Positions 15,729-24,924 of a DNA stretch of 64,000 bases are shown here, piece after piece. Every line of letters begins with the position of its first letter. Position 1 is the stretch's first letter. This stretch comes from a bacterium (GTDB lineage Bacteria; Planctomycetota; UBA1135; UBA2386). The notes under the pieces are model-generated. The model did not search any database and was not told where the DNA came from. It worked only from the letters and a program-made list of their open reading frames with translations. The translations under genes were made by a program, and so were the position numbers. The DNA is taken from the NCBI GenBank assembly GCA_024743115.1, contig JANSXC010000024.1:40865-104864 (forward strand), read 5' to 3'.

Positions 15729-15946
15729 GCGTTCGTGCTGCGGCCTACTTCGGGCTGCGAAGTTTTTCGAACCGCCCTGCAACGCCAGCGGAGCGATTGC
15801 GCTGTGTCCTCGCAACGAGACAGCTGCCGCGATCGCGGCGGCGAAAACGACGTGCGAACGAGACATGGATTCTCGCGTTCGCCGGCCGGGAGCGTTCTGT
15901 AGTCGCAGTGCAACGTTGGCACGCGATTCGCGCTGAGGGGGATGTC

Positions 15947-16549
15947 ATGAAACGACTCCCGATGACTCTCGTGGCGACCCTCCTGATGGTCGCCGTCTCT
16001 GCTCCGGCGCAGCGCGATGTTCGCGGCGAACGTGGCGGGCGCACGGGGATCGTGTCTTCGCAGCGGCACGTGGCCGGAGAGCGCTCCGGTTCGCGTCACG
16101 TCGCCAAGGCGCGGGCCTCGCGCCAGGTTGCTGGCCAACGGACCGGTGGCCGCCAGCACAACGTGCGGCGCGGCGGTTCTGGCCGCGTCGTCTCGAATCG
16201 GGTCGGTGCGAACCGGGCCGGTGCGAACCGGGTCGGCTCGCGCGTGAGTTCGCGCGTCGGCGTCGGCAACCGGTTCGGGCGTGGCCACGTTCGCGGCGGC
16301 GTGTTCGTGGACCCGATCTGTGAACCGGTCCGGCGTGTGCACCGGCACGGCTACTGGCGCACCGTCTGCGAGCGCGTGCTCGTGGAGCCGGGGCGCTGGC
16401 ACCGGCAGTACGTGCCCGCGGTCTACGGCTGGCTCTACGACGACTGCGGCCACCGCTACTGGGGCATCGTCACGCCCGCGTGTTACGAACGGGTCTGGTG
16501 CCCGCCGCGCTACGAGAACCGTAACCGGCGGATCTGGGTCGGCCGCTGA
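15947..16549 (+). CDS. Exported Arg/Gly-rich protein of unknown function
   Basis: A 200-residue protein with a signal peptide (MKRLPMTLVATLLMVAVSAPAQ). The mature chain splits into a very basic, low-complexity half (residues ~25-125, many Arg, Gly, Val and Ser, with short motifs such as NRVGANRAGANRVG) and a Tyr/Trp/Cys-rich half (~125-195) with CEPVRRVHRHGYW, CERVLVEPG and CYERVWCPP. Four or more Cys residues in the second half suggest a disulfide-bonded or cell-wall-associated domain. The ATG at 15947 has GAGGGGG upstream. Planctomycete genomes contain many such proteins; no function is known. Confidence 0.65.
   Translation: MKRLPMTLVATLLMVAVSAPAQRDVRGERGGRTGIVSSQRHVAGERSGSRHVAKARASRQVAGQRTGGRQHNVRRGGSGRVVSNRVGANRAGANRVGSRVSSRVGVGNRFGRGHVRGGVFVDPICEPVRRVHRHGYWRTVCERVLVEPGRWHRQYVPAVYGWLYDDCGHRYWGIVTPACYERVWCPPRYENRNRRIWVGR
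16205..16234 (+). repeat. 15-bp tandem duplication in the Arg/Gly-rich gene
   Basis: Units 16205-16219 and 16220-16234 differ at one base and encode G-A-N-R-A / G-A-N-R-V. This is the same period as the duplications in three other genes of this window. Confidence 0.85.
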
Positions 16550-16625
16550 GAGCGGTCGGCTCGGCCGACTGCGCCGTCTCCGCGGCGCTCGCCTCGCCGG
16601 CGTGACTGCCGAGCGTGGCGCCCTC

Positions 16626-16660
16626 GCCGGTCATTGGTTAGACAAGGGCCAATGACCGGC
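16626..16660. promoter_or_regulatory. Perfect 12-bp inverted repeat that embeds the purB start codon
   Basis: Arms 16626-16637 and 16649-16660 are perfect complements (GCCGGTCATTGG / CCAATGACCGGC) with an 11-base loop. The ATG of purB (16652) lies inside the right arm, and the only Shine-Dalgarno-like sequence (AAGGG, 16644-16648) is in the loop. In RNA this would hide the start codon in a strong stem, so it may control translation; in DNA it could be an operator for a dimeric repressor. Confidence 0.75.
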
Positions 16661-18088
16661 CAAGGCGATCGCTTCGACCACCCCCTGATCGAACGCTACA
16701 GCAGCCGCGAGATGGCGGCGCTGTTCTCGCCGCGCTCGCGGCATCTCGCGTGGCGCGACCTCTGGATCGCGCTGGCCAAGGCGCAGCATGCCGCCGGCTT
16801 TCCGGTCACGGCCGAGCAGATAGCCGAGCTCGAAGCGCATCGCGAGGAGTTCGATTTCGATCGCGTCGCCGAGATCGAGAAGGAGCTGCGTCACGATGTG
16901 ATGGCGCACGTCACGCACTACGGCGAGCTCGCGCCTACCGCGAAGCCGATCATCCACCTCGGTGCGACGAGCTGCTTCGTGACGGATAACGGCGACCTCG
17001 TGCTGTATCGCGAGGCGTTGCGGCTGGTGGAACAGCGGCTCGCGGCGGCACTGCGCGCGTTCGCCGAGTTCGCGGAGGAGTGGCGCAACGAGCCGTGCCT
17101 CGGCTACACGCACTTCCAGGTTGCGCAGCCGGTGACGGTCGGCAAGCGTGCGTGCCTCTGGGCGCAGGACATCGCGCTCGACCTCGACGAGGTGCGGCGC
17201 ATCATCGCGTGGTTGCCGTTCCGCGGCGTCAAGGGCACGACCGGCACGCAGGCCACGTTCCTCAAGCTCGCCGGGGACGATCACTCGCGGGTCGCCGCGG
17301 TCGACGACAGCGTGCGCGACGCGATGGGCTTCGAGCGCACGATCGCCGTCAGCGGCCAGACCTACACGCGCAAGATCGACTGGACGATCCACCAGGCGCT
17401 GTCGGGCATCGCGCAGACCGCGAGCAAGTTCGCCAACGACCTGCGGCTGCTGTCGCACGAGGGCGAAGTCGAGGAGCCGAGCGAGAAGCAGCAGATCGGC
17501 AGCTCGGCGATGGCCTACAAGAAGAATCCGATGCGCTGCGAGCGTGTCTGCGCCCTCGCGCGCTACGTGATCGAGGCCGCGAGTACGAGCGCGCACACCG
17601 CGGCGACGCAGTGGCTCGAGCGCACGCTCGACGACTCGGCCGTCCGACGCATCGCGATCCCCGAGAGCTTCCTCGCGATCGACGGCATCCTCATGCTCGT
17701 CGAGAACGTTGCCAAGGGCCTCGTCGTCTACCCCAAGGTCATCGAGAAGAAGCTGCGCGCGCAGCTGCCGTTCCTCGCGACCGAAGAGATTCTCATGGCC
17801 GGCGTGCAGCACGGCGGCGATCGCCAGGACCTGCACGAACGCGTGCGCGTCCACAGTCGCACCGCGGCGCACGCGATCAAGGCCGAAGGCCGCGACAACC
17901 CGCTCATGGAACTGCTGGGCGACGACCCCGCATTCGCGGCCATCAAGGACGAGCTGCCGAGTCTGCTCGATCCGACCCGGTTCATCGGGCGCGCGCCCGA
18001 GCAGGTTGACGCGTTCGTGAAGGGCGAAGTCGAGCCGCGGCTGGCGGGGGTCGATGCGGCGGGGCTGAGCACCGACATTCGGGTCTGA
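16652..18088 (+). CDS. purB: Adenylosuccinate lyase
   Basis: Purine biosynthesis enzyme of the fumarase/aspartase superfamily; it cleaves SAICAR to AICAR and adenylosuccinate to AMP, releasing fumarate each time. The 478-residue protein shows the superfamily signature SSAMAYKKNPMRCERV (about residues 284-299), whose flexible loop carries the catalytic Ser, plus HLGATSCFVTDNGD and LGYTHFQVAQPVTVGKR upstream. The ATG at 16652 (MTGQGD) is preferred over a TTG six codons earlier because it matches the usual N-terminus before HPLIERYSS. It lies between an unknown secreted gene and a convergent secreted gene, without other pur genes. Confidence 0.95.
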   Translation: MTGQGDRFDHPLIERYSSREMAALFSPRSRHLAWRDLWIALAKAQHAAGFPVTAEQIAELEAHREEFDFDRVAEIEKELRHDVMAHVTHYGELAPTAKPIIHLGATSCFVTDNGDLVLYREALRLVEQRLAAALRAFAEFAEEWRNEPCLGYTHFQVAQPVTVGKRACLWAQDIALDLDEVRRIIAWLPFRGVKGTTGTQATFLKLAGDDHSRVAAVDDSVRDAMGFERTIAVSGQTYTRKIDWTIHQALSGIAQTASKFANDLRLLSHEGEVEEPSEKQQIGSSAMAYKKNPMRCERVCALARYVIEAASTSAHTAATQWLERTLDDSAVRRIAIPESFLAIDGILMLVENVAKGLVVYPKVIEKKLRAQLPFLATEEILMAGVQHGGDRQDLHERVRVHSRTAAHAIKAEGRDNPLMELLGDDPAFAAIKDELPSLLDPTRFIGRAPEQVDAFVKGEVEPRLAGVDAAGLSTDIRV

Positions 18089-18128
18089 GCGCTTCGGTTG
18101 GTCGTCCCGAGGGCGCGGTGCCTCTGCC

Positions 18129-19715
18129 TCAGGGATCGATCTCCAGGGTCATGGAGTAGTGCTTCGTCATGGAGCCAACCGGGATCTGGACGATGACGGC
18201 CGACAGGGGGCCGATTCCTGCAGGCATGCTGCGGGTGAACTCGATCGTCGCCTGACCGGGTACTCGCACACCAAGGAACTCGACGACCGGTGATACGCAT
18301 TGGGTCTCGCCGTTTCCTGGGCTGCACAGCTCCCATTCAGAAGGCAGCTGCGTGAAGTGAGCCGGTTCGATCGTCGTCATGAGGAACATTGCGCTGTTGG
18401 CTTCGCCGGTAGCTGGCCAGCCCGAGGCGACGACGACGACGGTGTTCGGCACGACCACCTCGTTGCGGCTCATGCTGAATCCGATCGGTGGCAGGGGCTC
18501 GCTCAAGCCCGGCATCCCGAACAGGCTCGAGCGACCCTGGCCGAGCTCGGGGTCGAAGTGGCAGATGGCGTCGATGTTGTCGGAGCCGAGGACCTTGGAG
18601 CCGTCGGTGATGGAGGCACCTTCTTTGCGGCGCAGCGGTTTGCGGACCCGGACCGGGCCCTGTGGATCCTGGACCACGGCTGAGACGTGAAGTGGTTCCT
18701 CCGAGACCGCGGAGAGTCCGGGCTGGAGCGAGAAGAAGATCGCCAGCTTGGCCGTATCCACCGGGTGGTACGTTTCGAGCGGTAGGCTGTTCACTTGCGT
18801 CGGCTGACCGACGGCGAGCGCATCGACATCCTCAGTGCTCGAGAGCCCGAGGCTGACGTGATCGGCGAGGACTTCGACCGTCGTGATGTCGCCGTTGGCG
18901 TCGTACTCAACCGCGAAGATCGTCGCGCCCGTGATCATGCCATTGCGGCTCTGGTCCGAGAGCGGAATCGGGGTGCCCGTGGGCTGGCTGATCTCGGCGT
19001 TCCACGCCTGGGCGCAGGCGTGGGTGACCGTGAAGTACATCCGGTTGATGTGTTCGATGCCCGGCGGCGGCTCGCCTTCGCCGCCGTTCAGCAACCCGAT
19101 CGGCCAGTCGAAGGCCACGATGTTCGGGTTTGTCGGCAACGTCACCGATCCGTTGAACATGTCGTCGGCGCTGGCTTCCAGGAAGACGTTGCCCGGCATG
19201 TGGTCCGGCATGATCGAGCCGTCGTAGTACAGCCCGAGGATCTCCGCTCCTGTGGACTCCGGAGTTGGCTGTGAGCTACGGTAGTTGATCCATCCCCCCA
19301 CGGTGCCAACGGCGTCGGACTGAACGCTCAGGAAGATTGCCGCCCAGGCGTTGGCGGCATCGGGCATGACCCAGAACTGTCCAGCCATGTGGTTGTATGC
19401 GAGTGGTGTGGCGTCGTTGCCTGACGACACGCCGTTGGCAACGAGTGCCGAGACGATGCCGTGGTGGTTCTCCAGGTAGACTTGCACCGCCTGGAAGCCG
19501 TACTTCGCTACGCCCAACGGCCAGGTCGCGAAGGTGCCGAGGGCGCCAGTCCCGCCCGGTTTGTGGACGAGCTGACTCGTCGTCGCGGGGTTGCTGGCCT
19601 CGAACACGAGTCCAGCTGGAAAGGCCGATGCCCAACCGCGGGCTGGTGCGCTCGGGATTTGACCTGTGACAGTCGGACAGAGAGTGAGAAGGACACCGAT
19701 CGAGAGGGTCTTCAT
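18129..19715 (-). CDS. Secreted protein of unknown function
   Basis: A 528-residue protein with a signal peptide (MKTLSIGVLLTLCPTVTGQ). The rest is a long beta-rich chain without a recognised domain or internal repeat; it has several Trp, Asn and Gly turns (TGAEILGLYYDGSIMPDHMPG, GLLNGGEGEPPPGIEHINRMY). Similar large secreted proteins of unknown function are common in Planctomycetota. Its start lies only 16 bases after the stop of the Ser/Thr kinase gene, so it is likely the third gene of the ECF sigma-kinase operon and a possible regulated product of that circuit. It is convergent with purB. Confidence 0.65.
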   Translation of the reverse strand: MKTLSIGVLLTLCPTVTGQIPSAPARGWASAFPAGLVFEASNPATTSQLVHKPGGTGALGTFATWPLGVAKYGFQAVQVYLENHHGIVSALVANGVSSGNDATPLAYNHMAGQFWVMPDAANAWAAIFLSVQSDAVGTVGGWINYRSSQPTPESTGAEILGLYYDGSIMPDHMPGNVFLEASADDMFNGSVTLPTNPNIVAFDWPIGLLNGGEGEPPPGIEHINRMYFTVTHACAQAWNAEISQPTGTPIPLSDQSRNGMITGATIFAVEYDANGDITTVEVLADHVSLGLSSTEDVDALAVGQPTQVNSLPLETYHPVDTAKLAIFFSLQPGLSAVSEEPLHVSAVVQDPQGPVRVRKPLRRKEGASITDGSKVLGSDNIDAICHFDPELGQGRSSLFGMPGLSEPLPPIGFSMSRNEVVVPNTVVVVASGWPATGEANSAMFLMTTIEPAHFTQLPSEWELCSPGNGETQCVSPVVEFLGVRVPGQATIEFTRSMPAGIGPLSAVIVQIPVGSMTKHYSMTLEIDP

Positions 19716-19731
19716 GGGTTGTCGTTTCGTG

Positions 19732-22200
19732 CTACTGATCGCGGGAGCGAAGTTTCGTTGCCTGAGTGCGCAGCAGGTGCTTGATGGCTCTGGTCTGCTC
19801 TCCGTCCAGGTCGTCCTCGATCAGGATGGCCAGGCTGGAGAGCCATGGCGGGTCGAGCGGACGTCGGCTGGCGGCCTGAAGTAGTTGCGTGAGCAGCTGT
19901 GGATCCTGCTCGATCAGGAGTTGGCAGGCGTAGATCTCGAGCTCGCGCCGACGGTCGCGCTCCGCTGCGCGGCGATACGACGCCAGCGCCAGGCGGGCGA
20001 AGGCCTCGTCGATGGGAGCCGCCGGATTCGCCAGTCTCGGCGCGACGGCTCGGTAGTAGGCGACTCTTCCTTCGAGGATGGCGCGGCGGGACTCCGGGCG
20101 GCTGCCATGGTGGAACGGAATCGCTTCGATCAGCTGTTCTGCTCCGTCCGGGTCACCGCTGTAGAGCAGGCACTGCGCGAGCAGTTCGTGTGCCTTCACC
20201 GATCGCGGTTGTAGCTCGATCGCGCGGCGGAGTACGGCGGTTCCCTTGCCATACTCGCTAGCCATGAGCGCAATCGAGCCGCGATGAATCTGGAGAGCCG
20301 AATCTTCGGGGGCAAGCTCGATCGCGGTGTCGACCGTTTCGCGCGCTTCTCGGAGTTTGGTCTGAACCAGCAACGCGACGCTTTCCACGTGAAGGATTGT
20401 CGCAATGGGCCGGCCACGTATCGCATTCAGCCGCTTGCAGCGGCGTTCGAGTGCGTGGTAGTGCTCGGGCAACGAGCCGTGTTGCTCCGGGTCATAGCCG
20501 ATCATCTCTGCGATCAGCAGAAGCTCGGCGTACCCGAGGCGTTGCTCTACACCCGCGACTTCGCGGAGGGTCTGCCACGCGAACCGACCGTTCGGCCGAT
20601 CGCTCCGTAGCGCGAACAGCGCCGCGGTGTAACGGTCCGCGGCGCCGACGGGATCCGGGGCGATCGACGGGTCCGCACCGAGGTCCGGAACACGGCCCGC
20701 GCGGCACTCGCTGGCAAGCCAGGCGGCTGTTGGTGCACGTTCCGACTCCGCCGCGATGGCTGCGAAATCCTCGGCTGCGAGCCTGAGCTCACCACGGTCG
20801 AGGCGGTGAACGGCGCGCATGGCATATGCCGGGCCAGGCGCATCTGCCGTGGCAACGAGCTTGTCGAACAGTGCGTGTACGCGTGCGCTGCGCGTGACCG
20901 AGCTGGTCTCCCGATACTGAATGGGCGACATCAGGGCGGTCGGAGGGATGCTTGCCATTGCCGCGACGTTCGCTTCGCTGCGCGCCGAAGCCCGCACAGC
21001 AATCAGGTGCTGGCCGATCAGGATGACGGCCACCGCGAGCAATGTGATGGCGATCCCCTGGATCGCCGGTGAACGCCGTACTCTGCGCCATACCCGCCCG
21101 GCCATCGAGATGCGCCGCGCACTGACCGGTTGCAGATCGAGCCACGCCAGCAGGTCTTCGCGAAGTTCCGTGGCCTGCCCGTATCGCTGGTTGGGGTTCT
21201 TGACCATGGCCTTTTCGAGCACGGCGACAAGGTCGTCCGGCAGGCCGGGTCGGCAGCGGTCCGCGGGAGCCGGTTCTGTGCGCGCGATTGCCGTCAGGAC
21301 TTGCTGCGCCGTGCCGCGGAACGGTGGCTCGCCGGTCAGCAAGTGATACAGCGTTGCGCCGAGGCCGTAGACGTCGGCCGCTGGCCCTGCGTGCTCGCGC
21401 GAGTCGAGCTGTTCGGGAGCCATGTAAGCAGGGGTGCCCACTGAGCTGCCCGTGGCGGTCAGCGTCTCCTCGGCTTGCGTGAGAGACACGATGCCGAAGT
21501 CGAGCAGGACAGCGTTGCCATCACGTTCGATGAACAGGTTGGACGGCTTGATGTCGCGGTGGATCACGCCCGCAGCGTGGGCCGCGATCAGTCCCTCGGC
21601 GGCGCGGGCGATCCAGCGCACGCATTGGCGGACGTCATTGTCGGCGAGTGCCGCGTCGCGAAACTCGTGCCGCCAGACGTCCATCCGAGCGTTGCCTGTT
21701 TCGGCCGCCGCGAGCAAGGCCGCACCGGTTTGGCCCGCAAGGAGTTCTAGGACCAGGAACGCCCGGCCGTCTTCACTGCGACCACGGTCGTGCACCGTGA
21801 CCACCGCGCCATGCCGAATCCGGGCCAGGGCTTCCGCCTCGCGTGCGAATCGGTCCTCGATGCGCCGATCAGCCACGAAGTCCGCGCGGAGAAGCTTGAT
21901 CGCCACTGGTCGTGAGAGTTCTTTGTCCAGCGCGCGGTAGACAACGCCCATTGCCCCGGCGCCGATGCGTTCTGCGATCATGTAGCGGCCGTTCACCGTC
22001 TTCCCGAGCAGTGGATCGAACGCAGCCGCGGCGCGGTGGATGGACTTCAGATCCGATTGCCGCGCCAGTGCGGCGTCGACGATCGGGGCCAGGCCCGGAT
22101 CATCGGCGCACAGTTTTTCGAGGTCGACGGATTGGCCGCGTTCGATGAGCGTGAGTGCCCTCGCGACCAGTTGTTCGATCTGATGGTCTCGCGAGTTCAC
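19732..22200 (-). CDS. Membrane Ser/Thr protein kinase (PknB type) with TPR sensor region
   Basis: An 822-residue protein. The kinase domain covers about residues 70-350: Gly loop IGAGAMGVV (79-87), Lys102, catalytic HRDIKPSN (214-221) and DFG (234-236), and the APEQL block. A single TM helix (about 379-402) separates it from a large C-terminal region (about 420-820) of TPR-like helix repeats (SVKAHELLAQCLLYSGDPDGAEQLI). Such kinases sense and relay extracytoplasmic signals. The GTG start overlaps the sigma-factor stop (GTGA), so sigma and kinase are co-made, a common planctomycete pairing in which the kinase may act on the sigma factor. Confidence 0.85.
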   Translation of the reverse strand: MNSRDHQIEQLVARALTLIERGQSVDLEKLCADDPGLAPIVDAALARQSDLKSIHRAAAAFDPLLGKTVNGRYMIAERIGAGAMGVVYRALDKELSRPVAIKLLRADFVADRRIEDRFAREAEALARIRHGAVVTVHDRGRSEDGRAFLVLELLAGQTGAALLAAAETGNARMDVWRHEFRDAALADNDVRQCVRWIARAAEGLIAAHAAGVIHRDIKPSNLFIERDGNAVLLDFGIVSLTQAEETLTATGSSVGTPAYMAPEQLDSREHAGPAADVYGLGATLYHLLTGEPPFRGTAQQVLTAIARTEPAPADRCRPGLPDDLVAVLEKAMVKNPNQRYGQATELREDLLAWLDLQPVSARRISMAGRVWRRVRRSPAIQGIAITLLAVAVILIGQHLIAVRASARSEANVAAMASIPPTALMSPIQYRETSSVTRSARVHALFDKLVATADAPGPAYAMRAVHRLDRGELRLAAEDFAAIAAESERAPTAAWLASECRAGRVPDLGADPSIAPDPVGAADRYTAALFALRSDRPNGRFAWQTLREVAGVEQRLGYAELLLIAEMIGYDPEQHGSLPEHYHALERRCKRLNAIRGRPIATILHVESVALLVQTKLREARETVDTAIELAPEDSALQIHRGSIALMASEYGKGTAVLRRAIELQPRSVKAHELLAQCLLYSGDPDGAEQLIEAIPFHHGSRPESRRAILEGRVAYYRAVAPRLANPAAPIDEAFARLALASYRRAAERDRRRELEIYACQLLIEQDPQLLTQLLQAASRRPLDPPWLSSLAILIEDDLDGEQTRAIKHLLRTQATKLRSRDQ

Positions 22201-22856
22201 TGGTCCCCCTGCTGAAGGCGGGTCAGTAGCTTTGCTTGGACGAGGTGGTACGACTTGCGTGCCGAGTCGGCCGACGCGTAGCCGAGGGTGCGGGCGAGTT
22301 GTTCGAAGGGCGTGTCGTCCTCGAGGCGGCCCCGAAGCAGGGCGCGATCTCGGGGCGGCAGTGCCTTGATCAACTCATGGGCTCGCGCGATCTCTTCGGC
22401 CGATTCCGCGATCGCCTCGGGCGCTGGTCCGTTCGTTGGCTCGAACCCGTCTTGAACGGGCTCGACCCGCCGCGCGTCGCGTCGCGAAGCCTCGTGGAAC
22501 CGCACCATGTCGATGAGTCGGTTGCGTGTCAGAGCTGCGAGGTAGCCGACGAACTCGAGTTTTGAGCCGCCGCGAAACCGGTCGATTCCGCGTACGACGC
22601 TGAGGAAGATGTCGTGGACGACGTCACCTGTACTCAGCAACGAGCTGAGCCAAGGTCGTTGCCCCCGGTAGTCGTGCGCGAGGGAGTTGTGCACCTGGGC
22701 GCGAACCTCGGGATAGAAGAGGCGGCAGAGTTCCGCGAGGGCGGGCGCGTGGCCGGTGCGAGCGCGCGCGATCAGCGCGTCGATCGCTGCGCTTTCCGGT
22801 GTCTCGGCCACGGGCTTCGCCGCGGGGCCGTCTTGAGGGGTCGAAGGGTCGGTCAT
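22197..22856 (-). CDS. ECF-type sigma factor paired with a Ser/Thr kinase
   Basis: A 219-residue ECF sigma factor. Region 2 spans about residues 45-115 (LARARTGHAPALAELC..., then the -10 recognition stretch STGDVVHDIFLSVVRG and LEFVGYLAALTRNRLIDMVR). Region 4 is about 150-215, with LPPRDRALLRGRLEDDTPFEQLARTLG and a helix-turn-helix before the C-terminus. It belongs to the planctomycete-type sigma factors encoded upstream of a membrane Ser/Thr kinase, here overlapping it by four bases. Its own promoter probably lies in the 22857-23097 gap. Confidence 0.82.
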   Translation of the reverse strand: MTDPSTPQDGPAAKPVAETPESAAIDALIARARTGHAPALAELCRLFYPEVRAQVHNSLAHDYRGQRPWLSSLLSTGDVVHDIFLSVVRGIDRFRGGSKLEFVGYLAALTRNRLIDMVRFHEASRRDARRVEPVQDGFEPTNGPAPEAIAESAEEIARAHELIKALPPRDRALLRGRLEDDTPFEQLARTLGYASADSARKSYHLVQAKLLTRLQQGDQ

Positions 22857-22891
22857 GTCGCCTCGGACGTTCAGGCGGTGGGGCGCGAGGA

Positions 22892-22921
22892 TCCGGAAGT
22901 CGGTTTTGACCTTTTTCCGGA
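22892..22921. promoter_or_regulatory. Inverted repeat upstream of the ECF sigma-kinase operon
   Basis: TCCGGAA (22892-22898) and TTCCGGA (22915-22921) are perfect 7-base arms around a 16-base loop, 36-65 bases upstream of the sigma start on the minus strand. The inner bases GTC/GAC extend the pairing. It could be an operator or a leader hairpin; no T tract follows, so it is not a clear terminator. Confidence 0.5.
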
Positions 22922-23010
22922 CGGCGAGGAGCGGGCGAGATCGGGTCGACTGGTGAGGGCGGCGGTGGGCCGTCCTCCTGTGGCCGGCGCCCGATCGTAC
23001 TCCTGGCGCC

Positions 23011-23040
23011 CGCCGGCGTCATGGTGGTGGGACGCCGGCG
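23011..23040. terminator. Strong GC hairpin after the FG-GAP gene
   Basis: Ten-base perfect arms (CGCCGGCGTC, 23011-23020, and GACGCCGGCG, 23031-23040) with a ten-base loop lie 58 bases beyond the stop of the minus-strand FG-GAP gene. There is no U run, so it may be a transcript-end or stability hairpin rather than a canonical terminator. Confidence 0.45.
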
Positions 23041-23097
23041 CGATTCGGGCGTGTGCGGTGCCGGACGCCGCGCCGGACGCCCCGACGGGCGGTCGGA

Positions 23098-24924
23098 TCA
23101 GTTGCGGCGCAGACGCAGCAGGCCGACGGGGGCGCCCGTCATGGCGCCAAGGGGAGCTACGCCGACCTCCTTGTCGAACCACCGTCCCTGGACCCCGAGC
23201 GCGGGGAGGAACTGTGACCAGTCGCCGACCTCGAAGTCGCGAATGTCCATCCCGTCCAGGTCAGGGATCTCGATGCTGGCGAATCCGGCGGCCATGCCGC
23301 CGAGATTGACGAGGACGAACCCACCGAACGTCGCTCCGATCGGGTCGGTGCGGAAAGATCCCTCCGCCACGATGATGTCGTCGGAGCCATCGAGATCGAA
23401 GTCCGCGACTTCCGCATCGGTGCCGCTGCCGTCTCCTTCGGGCAGCGCCGCGGAGGCGTCGATGTAGCCGGCAATCGTGTCGTGGAGCAGCAGCCGGTCC
23501 GGCAGCGGCGCTCCCCAAGTGATGTTGCCGAACGGATCGATCGTGCTCTCGCGCCAGTTGGTGATGTAGAGATCGGGGAAGCCATTGCCGTCGAAGTCGC
23601 CGATCACCACGTCGCTCGACTCGTCGTCGACCGGCGGAATCGGGGGAACCTCGGGCAGCTGGAATTCGCCGGGAACGCCGCCCTGCAGTCCACCCTGGTT
23701 GATCATGACGTAGTCGACGCCAGTGATCGGGGCTGGGCCGTCCACGTTGGCGATCACGAGGTCTTGGTCGCCGTCGCCGTCGAAGTCGAAGAACTCACCG
23801 TCCTCCGAGTCGTCGAAGATGACGGGCAGGTTCGTCGGAGTCGCGTCGACGAGCAGCTCGAAAACGTTGGCCGGATCGTTCGTCGTGTTGAGGAACAGGC
23901 GGTTCTGCTCGCCGAAGAGCGGATCCGATGCGCTCGTGATGAAGACATCGAGGTCGCCATCCCCGTCGACGTCCGCAGTCTCGATGTCCGTGGGGTTCGT
24001 CCCACCCGGAACCCCGAGTTTCAGGATGCGGGCGTCGTCGACTGCCGTAAAGCCGAGCCAGGTGCCAGTTGCGTCCAGGCCGCCGTTGAGCCAGACCTGG
24101 ACGTAGTCCCCGGTGCCGATGAACGAGACCACGAGATCGAGAAAGCCGTCGTTGTCGAGGTCGGCGAACTCAGCGGACGTCGGCGTACCTGCGTCCGAGA
24201 TCGTGATCGGAGCGGCGTAGTCGCCACCGAGCATCGGCCAGAGTACGACGACGCCCGGTCCAGCGGACGCGTCCTGGCTGACGCCGAGCAGGTCGAGATC
24301 GCCATCGCCGTCGACGTCCCCTTGCTCGATGTCGTCCCACGCGTCGCCTTCGCTCAGCGGCAGGCGATAGTCGCCATCGTCGGTGAACGTGCCAGGCCCA
24401 ACGCCCACCATGACACCGATCTGGATCTGGCGGATCTGCGAATTGGTCACGAGGTTCGGGCCGCCGGGGGGGGTGACCACGGCCTGGAACTCGAACGTGA
24501 TCGGGAGCGCCGACTGGAATGGCGCGACGAGGTTGAGGTCCTGTCGACCCGAGGCTCCGATGACTCCGACCGGATTGGCTGTCGGATCCACGAGCAGAGA
24601 CAGGGCGAGGGTTGTCGCGCCCTGCAGGCCGATTGGCCCGAGGAATCCGGGCAGGGTCGTGCTGGTGTCATAGAAGCCCGTGCTGTTCGGGCCGAACTGG
24701 TAGTGCAGCGTGTACGTGGAGCCCGGCGGCCCCCACACGGTCATGAGCGGGCCGCCACCTTGGGCGGTTGTCGAACCCGCGACGATCTCGCGTACGGCCA
24801 ACCCTGCGCTCCGGGAGTTCGGCGAAACGGGTTGTCCCTGGGCTGCGAGCGTCGCCGCGCAGAGGATCGTCGGGATCAAGCGATGCCAGGCCGAGGGGTC
24901 TGGGCGAACGTGGGGATGTTGCAT
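23098..24924 (-). CDS. Secreted FG-GAP/VCBS repeat protein
   Basis: A 608-residue exported protein. The signal peptide lies near the N-terminus (IPTILCAATLAAQG). A beta domain (~30-165) is followed by a series of FG-GAP/VCBS repeats (~170-580), each with the calcium loop D-x-D-x-D-G-D-L-D and DLxxGD variants (DVDGDGDLDLLGV, DLDNDGFLDLVV, DVDGDGDLDVFI, DFDGDGDQDLVI, DFDGNGFPDLYI). The repeats form an integrin-alpha-like beta-propeller that binds calcium and often mediates adhesion. The ATG at 24924 has AGGA eight bases upstream; a TTG six codons earlier is an alternative. Confidence 0.82.
   Translation of the reverse strand: MQHPHVRPDPSAWHRLIPTILCAATLAAQGQPVSPNSRSAGLAVREIVAGSTTAQGGGPLMTVWGPPGSTYTLHYQFGPNSTGFYDTSTTLPGFLGPIGLQGATTLALSLLVDPTANPVGVIGASGRQDLNLVAPFQSALPITFEFQAVVTPPGGPNLVTNSQIRQIQIGVMVGVGPGTFTDDGDYRLPLSEGDAWDDIEQGDVDGDGDLDLLGVSQDASAGPGVVVLWPMLGGDYAAPITISDAGTPTSAEFADLDNDGFLDLVVSFIGTGDYVQVWLNGGLDATGTWLGFTAVDDARILKLGVPGGTNPTDIETADVDGDGDLDVFITSASDPLFGEQNRLFLNTTNDPANVFELLVDATPTNLPVIFDDSEDGEFFDFDGDGDQDLVIANVDGPAPITGVDYVMINQGGLQGGVPGEFQLPEVPPIPPVDDESSDVVIGDFDGNGFPDLYITNWRESTIDPFGNITWGAPLPDRLLLHDTIAGYIDASAALPEGDGSGTDAEVADFDLDGSDDIIVAEGSFRTDPIGATFGGFVLVNLGGMAAGFASIEIPDLDGMDIRDFEVGDWSQFLPALGVQGRWFDKEVGVAPLGAMTGAPVGLLRLRRN

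Noticed and set aside
13737..15866. Long minus-strand frame (about 700 codons) opposite the selenoprotein gene
   Set aside because: Low-complexity Arg/His-rich translation without any family match; the plus-strand genes are conserved.
15917..15933. Sigma-54-like sequence TGGCACG-CGAT-TCGC before the Arg/Gly-rich secreted gene
   Set aside because: The -12 half has TCGC instead of TTGC, and the predicted transcription start would lie about five bases before the ATG, leaving the Shine-Dalgarno outside the mRNA.
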